64,000 bases of DNA from Enterobacter sp. R4-368. GTDB taxonomy: Bacteria; Pseudomonadota; Gammaproteobacteria; Enterobacterales; Enterobacteriaceae. Location of the stretch: contig NC_021500.1 of assembly GCF_000410515.1 (NCBI RefSeq), positions 3,410,001-3,474,000 on the forward strand, written 5' to 3'. The number at the start of each line of letters is the position of its first letter. Position 1 is the stretch's first letter. Under the pieces are notes generated by a model. The model had not been told where the DNA came from, searched no databases, and worked only from the letters and a program-made list of their open reading frames with translations. The translations under genes were made by a program, and so were the position numbers. This document shows, piece after piece, positions 55,990 to 64,000 of the stretch.

Positions 55990-57426
55990 TTACTGTTCGC
56001 TTTCATCGGTATAACGCTTCGCTTTATAAGCCGGGTGCATCAGGTTTTGCGCCGAGAAGATGTCGTCCAGCTCCGCTTCCGTCAGCAGGCCGCGCTCCAG
56101 CACCACTTCACGCACGCTCTTACCGGTTTCGGCGCAAATCTTGCCAACGATGTCGCCGTTGTGGTGGCCAATGAAAGGGTTGAGGTAAGTGACGATGCCG
56201 ATGGAGTTATAGACATAGCCTTCGCACACTGCTTTGTTGGCGGTAATGCCGTTGATGCATTTTTCCAGCAGGTTGTAGCAGGCGTTGGTCAGAATATGCA
56301 CCGACTCAAACATGGCCTGGCCAATCACCGGTTCCATCACGTTCAACTGCAACTGGCCCGCTTCGGAAGCCATGGTGACGGTGGTGTCGTTGCCGATCAC
56401 TTTAAAGCACACCTGGTTCACCACTTCCGGCACAACCGGGTTCACTTTTGCTGGCATGATGGATGAGCCCGCCTGCAACTCCGGCAGGTTGATCTCATTC
56501 AGCCCGGCGCGCGGCCCGGAGGAGAGCAGGCGCAAGTCGTTACAGATTTTAGAGAGTTTTACCGCCAGGCGTTTCAGCGAGCTGTGCACCATCACGTAGG
56601 CGCCGCAGTCGGAGGTCGCTTCAATCAGGTCTTCCGCCGGAACCACCGGCAGATTGCTCACTTCCGCCAGTTTTTGCACGGCCAGTTGTTGATAGCCGTC
56701 CGGGGTGTTGAGGCGCGTACCGATTGCCGTTGCACCAAGGTTCACTTCCAGCAGCAGTTCGGCGGTACGCAGCAGGTTTTTGGTTTCTTCATTCAGCAGC
56801 ACGTTGAAAGCGTGGAACTCCTGACCGAGGGTCATCGGCACCGCGTCCTGCAACTGGGTGCGGCCCATTTTCAGGATATCCTTGAACTCCACGGCTTTGT
56901 TTTCGAAGCCTTCGCCGAGCTGTTTGATGGCATCAACCAGTTTGACGATGGAGGCGTACACCGCGATGCGGAACCCGGTCGGGTAGGCGTCGTTGGTGGA
57001 CTGGCATTTGTTAACATGATCGTTCGGGTTGAGGAACTGGTATTCACCTTTCTGATGGCCCATCAGCTCAAGACCGATGTTCGCCAGCACTTCGTTGGTG
57101 TTCATGTTCACGGAGGTGCCCGCACCGCCCTGATAGACGTCTACCGGGAACTGGTCCATGCATTTGCCATTGTTGAGGACCTCATCACATGCGGCAACGA
57201 TAGCGTTGGCGATACTTTTCGGGATGGTTTGCAGCTCTTTGTTCGCCAGCGCTGCCGCCTTTTTCACCATCACCATGCCACGGACAAACTCAGGAATGTC
57301 GCTGATTTTGCTGTTGCTGATATAAAAGTTTTCAATCGCTCTCAGAGTATGCACGCCGTAGTAGGCATCCGCTGGCACTTCCCTGGTACCTAACAAGTCT
57401 TCTTCGATACGAATGTTGTTTAACAT
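55990..57426 (-). CDS. aspA: AspA, aspartate ammonia-lyase
   Basis: 478 residues from the ATG at 57426 (AAGAAGGTTCAC before it), the E. coli length; an upstream in-frame start at 57468 would add 14 residues foreign to the family. Aspartase/fumarase superfamily: [14 protein letters not shown], the flexible signature loop [16 protein letters not shown] with catalytic Ser, and [13 protein letters not shown]. It splits L-aspartate to fumarate and ammonia, feeding fumarate respiration. A CRP-type site lies upstream. Confidence 0.97.
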   Translation of the reverse strand: MLNNIRIEEDLLGTREVPADAYYGVHTLRAIENFYISNSKISDIPEFVRGMVMVKKAAALANKELQTIPKSIANAIVAACDEVLNNGKCMDQFPVDVYQGGAGTSVNMNTNEVLANIGLELMGHQKGEYQFLNPNDHVNKCQSTNDAYPTGFRIAVYASIVKLVDAIKQLGEGFENKAVEFKDILKMGRTQLQDAVPMTLGQEFHAFNVLLNEETKNLLRTAELLLEVNLGATAIGTRLNTPDGYQQLAVQKLAEVSNLPVVPAEDLIEATSDCGAYVMVHSSLKRLAVKLSKICNDLRLLSSGPRAGLNEINLPELQAGSSIMPAKVNPVVPEVVNQVCFKVIGNDTTVTMASEAGQLQLNVMEPVIGQAMFESVHILTNACYNLLEKCINGITANKAVCEGYVYNSIGIVTYLNPFIGHHNGDIVGKICAETGKSVREVVLERGLLTEAELDDIFSAQNLMHPAYKAKRYTDESEQ

Positions 57427-57612
57427 GTGAACCTTCTTTTTCAAGCTACGAATGAATACACCAAACACACAAAATTAATGTGGTTATGTGTCTTTTTCGA
57501 CCGACGATTATCCCCTTAATCGGCCGGATGACTGAAATTATATGCTGAAGGAAAGGAAATGCCGTAATCGGGATCACTTATTATCCCCGTCAATGCATCA
57601 TAATTAATAATA

Positions 57613-57628
57613 TGTGAAATAAGTCACC
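57613..57628. promoter_or_regulatory. CRP-like site between aspA and fxsA
   Basis: TGTGA-aataag-TCACC, nine of ten core bases. It is 187 bp before aspA and 136 bp before fxsA. CRP activates aspA in E. coli; position relative to the promoter is unverified. The rest of 57427-57763 is AT-rich and holds nothing else I recognise. Confidence 0.6.
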
Positions 57629-57763
57629 GCTTCGTAACAGACAAAAATTTACAACCGCCGCGAAATTGAATTTTCCGCATTTGCCACCATTTGATCAGGA
57701 TGCGATTTGCAAACCCATTTCGACAGACGCTCTGACGCGGCTGTTCATTGACAGGAGAAGCCA

Positions 57764-58234
57764 GTGCGCTGGATACCGTTTATTGCAGTCTTTTTATACG
57801 TTTACATCGAGATCTCGATCTTTATTCAGGTCGCGCATGTTTTTGGCGTGCTGATGACACTGATTCTGGTGATCTTCACTTCGGTGATTGGCATGTCGCT
57901 GGTGCGCAACCAGGGATTTAAGAACTTTTTGCTGATGCAGCAGAAGATGGCGGCGGGCGAAAGCCCGGCGGCGGAGATGATCAAAAGCGTTTCGCTGATT
58001 ATCGCTGGCTTGTTGCTGGTACTGCCGGGATTCTTTACCGACTTCCTTGGCCTGCTGTTGCTGTTGCCGCCGGTGCAAAAACACCTGACGCTGAAACTGA
58101 TGCCGCATTTACGTTTTTCGCGGATGCCGGGCGGCGGGTTTGGCGCGGGCGGTGCTGACGGGCAGACATTTGAGGGCGAATATCAGCGCAAAGACAATCC
58201 GCGCGATCGTCTCGATAACAAAGACGATCGCTAA
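57764..58234 (+). CDS. fxsA: FxsA, membrane protein (phage F exclusion suppressor)
   Basis: 156 residues from a GTG at 57764 with AGGAGAAG upstream (MRWIPFIAVFLYVYIEISIF). Four membrane segments with LVLPGFFTDFLGLLLLLPP, then a cytoplasmic Gly-rich and charged tail (MPGGGFGAGGADG, then RKDNPRDRLDNKDDR). In E. coli overproduction of FxsA relieves F-plasmid exclusion of phage T7; the normal role is unknown. Divergent from aspA and closed by its own terminator. Confidence 0.94.
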   Translation: MRWIPFIAVFLYVYIEISIFIQVAHVFGVLMTLILVIFTSVIGMSLVRNQGFKNFLLMQQKMAAGESPAAEMIKSVSLIIAGLLLVLPGFFTDFLGLLLLLPPVQKHLTLKLMPHLRFSRMPGGGFGAGGADGQTFEGEYQRKDNPRDRLDNKDDR

Positions 58235-58242
58235 TTTTTGAC

Positions 58243-58267
58243 GCCCGGCAATGCCGGGCTTCTTTTT
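58243..58267 (+). terminator. Rho-independent terminator after fxsA
   Basis: GCCCGGC-aat-GCCGGGC followed by TTCTTTTT. Confidence 0.92.
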
Positions 58268-59522
58268 ATGACTGAGTGGAATGAATGGAGGTTGTGCGGC
58301 GCTTTGGCAGCAGCAACCACAATGCGAACAGCATGAACACCGCGTAAAGACTCTTCCAGCCGGGGATCACCAACAGCAGCAAACATAGCGCGCTGCCGAG
58401 TACCGCCAGCGCCTTAAAGCGTCCTTTCAACAAGCGACAGCCCGCCAGCATGCACAGTAGATAAATCATGATGAAAATGCCGTTCGCGTAGATGATCAGC
58501 GTATCAAGATTCACGCTGAAGGCGTAAATCGCGAGGGTGCAGAACATGCAGCAGATAATTACCGCGTTCAGCGCATTTAAGGGCAACTGGCGTCTGGAGA
58601 GCTTCGCCAGTGCGCTATCCGGCTTGTATGCCGCCTGCGACCATACCAGCCGGGCAAAACTCTGGATATAGATATTCAGGCTGGCGAAACAGGCCAGATA
58701 ACCAATAATGCAGGCAATCCACAGCGCGTGTTTACCAAACAGCTCAACGACAATCACCGGCAGCGACGCCGCAGCGCCCTGAGTTCGCCAGACATCGAAG
58801 TGCAGTACCACAACGGTACAGGCCCAGTAAACCGAGCCCGCCAGCAGCAGGCCAATCATCAGCGCGCGCGGGAAATCCCGCTCGGGGTTTTTGAATTCAG
58901 AGGCCAGATGGGCGAAGGCTTCAAGCCCGACGAAACACCAGAACATCACCGCCAGCGAAGCCGACATCGCCGAAACGTGCACTTCTGAGATTGGCGGAAA
59001 AGGGATGTCGCTGAAACTTATGCCGCCGCGCCACCAGATCGCCACAATTAACGCCACAATCAGCCCGGCGATAATCGATTGCAGGTTCGCGCTGGAACCC
59101 GCGCCTCGAGTACCCAGCAGCCAAATCAGCGCCAGCGTACCCAACTCAGTCATCAACAATTGCGGCCCCTGCCAGCCAAACATGCCTTGCCAGAAACCCG
59201 CAGCAATGTGCAGCGCGGCGGGCAATCCAACCGGGATAACAGAGAGAAACAACCAGCCCGTTACGCGTTCAAGACGCGGGCCGAAGGCCATACCGACGAA
59301 ATACGCTACGCCGCCCGCGCTGGGAAAGTGGCGGCCCAGCGCGGCAAAAACAATGGCGACCGGGAAGACGAGCACGATCAGTAATGGCCATGCCCACAGG
59401 CTGCTGTTACCCGCCGCCAGTGCGGCCAGCGCCGGAACGGCGAACACGCCGGTGCCCAGTAAAGAGGTGGAAAGTAACCCAATGCCCTGAGCCAACCCCA
59501 GCTCTTGTTTTAATCCGCTCAT
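58266..59522 (-). CDS. yjeH: YjeH, L-methionine/branched-chain amino acid exporter
   Basis: 418 residues from the ATG at 59522, the E. coli length and N terminus (MSGLKQELGLAQGIGLLSTS). APC-superfamily fold with about 12 membrane segments; GLLSTSLLGTGVFAVPALAAL is the substrate-binding helix 1 and FWCFVGLEAFAHLASEFKNPER helix 6 region. E. coli YjeH exports methionine, leucine, isoleucine and valine. The ribosome site is weak. Divergent from groSL. Confidence 0.92.
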   Translation of the reverse strand: MSGLKQELGLAQGIGLLSTSLLGTGVFAVPALAALAAGNSSLWAWPLLIVLVFPVAIVFAALGRHFPSAGGVAYFVGMAFGPRLERVTGWLFLSVIPVGLPAALHIAAGFWQGMFGWQGPQLLMTELGTLALIWLLGTRGAGSSANLQSIIAGLIVALIVAIWWRGGISFSDIPFPPISEVHVSAMSASLAVMFWCFVGLEAFAHLASEFKNPERDFPRALMIGLLLAGSVYWACTVVVLHFDVWRTQGAAASLPVIVVELFGKHALWIACIIGYLACFASLNIYIQSFARLVWSQAAYKPDSALAKLSRRQLPLNALNAVIICCMFCTLAIYAFSVNLDTLIIYANGIFIMIYLLCMLAGCRLLKGRFKALAVLGSALCLLLLVIPGWKSLYAVFMLFALWLLLPKRRTTSIHSTQS

Positions 59523-59625
59523 TGTCTTTTGTCTGCTTATCGTCAGGAGCGTCGATGTTATCACAATCAGTTTTGCTGATGGCTGCCGCAGCCCCTGCCA
59601 GCAATGGTGGTTTATCTACGGATAA

Positions 59626-60057
<432 letters not shown>

Positions 60058-60089
60058 CAGCGCGCGCGAACGAACCTGAACGAATTTAA

Positions 60090-61748
<1,659 letters not shown>

Positions 61749-61793
61749 TCGCTGCCGGACGCGCGTTCAGGGCGACCTGGCGCGAGTTCAACG

Positions 61794-61826
61794 AAAAAGA
61801 GCGGGCTTCGGCCCGCTCTTTTTTTG
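61794..61826 (+). terminator. Rho-independent terminator after groL
   Basis: AAAGAGCGGGC-ttcg-GCCCGCTCTTT stem with UUCG-type loop and long T-run. The rest of 61749-62125 (377 bp) holds the yjeI promoter region and nothing else I recognise. Confidence 0.95.
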
Positions 61827-62125
61827 TTAACTGAACACCATGTTCTGCGGGGGCGCTCATTATCAGGTCGTGGCTCTGTCTTATTGTTTTGGCGTTAAAC
61901 GCGACTGGCGGCGGCATCTTTTTAAGACGTTGGTACGCCTTTTCGCAGCGTAATCACTGCCGCTTTCTATGACGTCGGATTTTTATACTTCGCACCGTAT
62001 CTTTTTTCATTATTTTCCCCAATTTGTGCGGCCTGAGATGGCGGCATTTTTCTTTTGGTCATCTTTTTAGTATAAGGTTTACACACGGGCGACATGCGTC
62101 CAGCTCATTGATTATGGGGAATAAC

Positions 62126-62479
62126 ATGTACGTAAAACATTTAGCAGGGATTATTGGCGCCTCGCTGTTGCTGGCAGGGTGTAGCAGCAATAATGAATTG
62201 ACCGCCGGCGGGCAGAACGTTCGCTTTGTCGAGGAGAAACCGGCGGCAACCTGCCAGTACCTCGGTACCGCCACGGGTTCGCAGAGCAACTGGCTCTCAG
62301 GTCAGCATGGTGAGGAAGGCGGCTCGCTGCGCGGCGCAGCGAATGCATTGCGTAACCAGGCTGCAGCCATGGGCGGTAACGTGTTGTACAGCGTCTCAAG
62401 CCCGACGCAAGGCTTCTTATCCAGCTTCGTGCCGACCGCCAGCGAAATGAATGCGCAAGTGTATAAATGCCCGAACTGA
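62126..62479 (+). CDS. yjeI: YjeI, DUF4156 lipoprotein
   Basis: 117 residues from the ATG at 62126 (GGGGAATAAC upstream), the E. coli length. Signal peptide with lipobox LLLAGC, Cys19 or thereabouts becoming the lipidated residue; SS following predicts outer-membrane sorting. The family core WLSGQHGEEGGSLRGAANALRN and the AAAMGGNVLY motif match E. coli YjeI. Function unknown. The next genes expected from E. coli (yjeJ, epmB, efp) do not follow. Confidence 0.92.
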   Translation: MYVKHLAGIIGASLLLAGCSSNNELTAGGQNVRFVEEKPAATCQYLGTATGSQSNWLSGQHGEEGGSLRGAANALRNQAAAMGGNVLYSVSSPTQGFLSSFVPTASEMNAQVYKCPN

Positions 62480-62490
62480 GATATTTAATA

Positions 62491-62516
62491 GCGCCCCGCC
62501 AGTAATGGCGGGGCGC
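62491..62516 (+). terminator. Stem-loop after yjeI
   Basis: GCGCCCCGCC-agtaat-GGCGGGGCGC, a strong hairpin 12 bp after the yjeI stop; the T-run is poor (AACTATTT). Confidence 0.65.
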
Positions 62517-62709
62517 AACTATTTAAAATAACCTCTCTTTTATTTTTAACAGGTTGCTTCTAATTATTTAAGTATGAATAAGCGTGAATATAATTCCTCT
62601 GCTAATTAACCTTGCTATCTTCCTGAATATTAAGTTTTCTTAAGATTTATCTAGTGTGATTATATTCACAGCTTTGGATAAATTTTTCTCTAAGAAATGC
62701 GTTGGCGAC

Positions 62710-62736
62710 TAAAGTAATATTACGACTTGCCGATAC
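62710..62736 (+). promoter_or_regulatory. Sigma-28 (FliA) promoter of the chemoreceptor gene
   Basis: TAAAGTAA-N11-GCCGATAC matches the FliA consensus TAAAGTTT-N11-GCCGATAA at 13 of 16 positions with exact spacing, 75 bp before the start codon. This places the gene in the late flagellar/chemotaxis regulon. Confidence 0.85.
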
Positions 62737-62811
62737 CTACCTCAGGACAAAAAACGAGGGACTGTATAATCTAACAATATATTTTATGCATGATGGTGTC
62801 GGGAGTTACGA

Positions 62812-64000
62812 ATGAATATTACAAAGAGATTGTTACTTGCTTTCTCATTATTGATCTTAAGCCTCATCGGCACTAATGTTATCGCTATAATTTCACTGTC
62901 TAAAATTGGTGAGTCACAAAATTACTTTCAGGAAAACACCTTACCCAGCCTGGATGCAATGAATAAAGAGACACTGCAGATCTTAAAAGTTCGCGGGCAG
63001 CTCTTTTTACATGGTCTGACGGACGATCCCGCCGGGATGGCCGAAATAAAACAGAATGCAACAAAATTGTATGACGAACTCTACGCCATGCACCAGGGTT
63101 ACCTTAAAGATCTTGTTTCTGACCAACATGATCAGGATTTATCTAATAAAACATTAAGTGATTTAGAAAAATTCCGTTCTGTAATGGATCAGTATTTTAA
63201 AGTCTCAGAAAGTAATGACCGCGTTGCCATTATTAAGTCAATGCAGAAAGGTGGGTTTGTCGCCGATAATATTGCGCTGTTAATTAATGATTTTGCTGAG
63301 CAAGTGGCGTACAACTCATCATTAGTGACCAAGGCTGTTCAGGACAGCGACAATTTAATTTCCCGGGCAATGATTCTCTCCTTAACGGCGACGATTGCCG
63401 CAACCCTCATTCTGGGTTTGTTCGGATTGTTCACCGTGCTGAATATCAAACGTCGCCTGAACGGCATGAAAGACGGCATGGTCACAATTAGCGAAAAACT
63501 GGATCTCAGCCATGCGTTACCGACCGGACGTCTGGACGAAATCGGCCAGGCAGTAAGTGCCTTTAATAATCTTGTTGAGCGAGTGGCTGAATCGCTGGCC
63601 ATGGTGCGTGCCGCTTCCGGTTCGGTGAACACTGCCGCGAATGAGATAGCGCTGGGCAACAACGAACTCTCTGCCCGTACTGAGCAGCAATCCGCCGCTG
63701 TGGTTGAAACCGCCGCCAGTATGGAAGAGCTAAGCTCCACGGTAAAACAGAACGCAGAGAACGCGCATCAGGCCAGCCAGCTAGCCCTTACCGCCTCTGA
63801 TACCGCTTCTCAGGGCGGGAGCGTCGTCGGAGCTGCGGTCAGCCGCATGAAAGATATTATGGATAGTTCCAAACGTATTTCGGAAATTACGTCGGTTATC
63901 AACGGCATCGCTTTTCAGACTAACATTCTGGCGCTCAATGCGGCCGTTGAAGCCGCAAGAGCCGGGGATCAAGGGCGAGGTTTCGCCGTGGTGGCCGGTG
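62812..64000 (+). CDS. Methyl-accepting chemotaxis protein (C-terminus beyond window)
   Basis: The first 396 codons are visible and open to the right edge; the ATG at 62812 follows GGGAGTTACGA. Membrane segment 1 at about 7-29 ([20 protein letters not shown]), a four-helix-bundle periplasmic domain of about 160 residues beginning [13 protein letters not shown], membrane segment 2 at about 190-210 and HAMP. The signalling coiled coil reaches the hairpin tip [22 protein letters not shown] near residue 365-386, conserved in all MCPs for CheA/CheW contact. Glu/Gln pairs around the first methylation helix ([24 protein letters not shown]) match enteric receptors. The ligand is not deducible. Confidence 0.93.
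   Translation, partial: MNITKRLLLAFSLLILSLIGTNVIAIISLSKIGESQNYFQENTLPSLDAMNKETLQILKVRGQLFLHGLTDDPAGMAEIKQNATKLYDELYAMHQGYLKDLVSDQHDQDLSNKTLSDLEKFRSVMDQYFKVSESNDRVAIIKSMQKGGFVADNIALLINDFAEQVAYNSSLVTKAVQDSDNLISRAMILSLTATIAATLILGLFGLFTVLNIKRRLNGMKDGMVTISEKLDLSHALPTGRLDEIGQAVSAFNNLVERVAESLAMVRAASGSVNTAANEIALGNNELSARTEQQSAAVVETAASMEELSSTVKQNAENAHQASQLALTASDTASQGGSVVGAAVSRMKDIMDSSKRISEITSVINGIAFQTNILALNAAVEAARAGDQGRGFAVVAG

Overview
The window is chromosomal DNA of a member of the Enterobacteriaceae. Gene content, protein lengths and residue-level similarity follow the E. coli interval from soxRS to groESL (soxSR, ghxP, yjcE, yjcH-actP-acs, gltP, fdhF, phn, yjdN/yjdM, crfC-yjcZ, proP, yjdF, pheU, yjdC, dsbD-cutA, dcuA-aspA, fxsA, yjeH, groSL, yjeI). 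Several blocks differ from E. coli K-12: a gst gene after soxR, a cid/lrg holin-like pair with a LysR regulator, no nrf operon between acs and gltP, a sugar-uptake cluster, a kdgT gene, a NicO metal transporter and a chemoreceptor. An Enterobacter/Kosakonia/Klebsiella-type host is likely; I cannot name the species from sequence reading alone.

Layout. 1-5.1 kb: redox sensor pair soxS/soxR, glutathione transferase, purine permease, Na+/H+ antiporter. 5.1-8.5 kb: LysR regulator divergent from cidAB, then a Gfo/Idh/MocA oxidoreductase. 8.6-14.8 kb: acetate operon acs-yjcH-actP and divergent gltP. 15.1-19.2 kb: an AT-rich accessory operon (winged-helix regulator; TSUP exporter; EamA exporter; a CmoA-like methyltransferase-fold protein; a second SAM methyltransferase). 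19.3-21.5 kb: fdhF, read through an in-frame UGA as selenocysteine, with its SECIS hairpin and a sigma-54 promoter. 21.7-31.2 kb: response regulator, six-gene sugar ABC-transporter/isomerase/aldolase/kinase operon and a hybrid histidine kinase. 31.3-39.8 kb: yjdP, a small phosphatase and a C-P lyase operon phnFGHIJKLMNP without phnCDE or phnO. 39.9-49.7 kb: yjdN, yjdM, crfC-yjcZ, kdgT, proP, NicO transporter, yjdF. 49.8-50.2 kb: tRNA-Phe followed by an imperfect tandem repeat that carries a copy of the tRNA 3' end and a second terminator. 50.4-64 kb: AraC regulator and LysE exporter, yjdC, dsbD-cutA, dcuA-aspA, fxsA, yjeH, heat-shock operon groSL, lipoprotein yjeI, and a chemoreceptor gene cut by the window edge and preceded by a sigma-28 promoter.

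How genes work together. Acs, YjcH and ActP form an acetate scavenging unit. The binding protein, permease and ATPase of the sugar cluster import a monosaccharide, which the lyxose-isomerase-type enzyme, PfkB kinase and class II aldolase would break into C3/C2 units under control of the flanking two-component system. DcuA/AspA serve aspartate-fumarate metabolism; DsbD/CutA share an operon.

The best candidate for an undescribed system is the operon at 15.1-19.2 kb. One of its enzymes looks like a paralogue of CmoA, the carboxy-SAM synthase, placed next to a second methyltransferase and two exporters. This suggests a carboxymethylated (or methylated) small molecule that is made and exported. 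That reading is inference; the sequence supports only the families and the operon structure.
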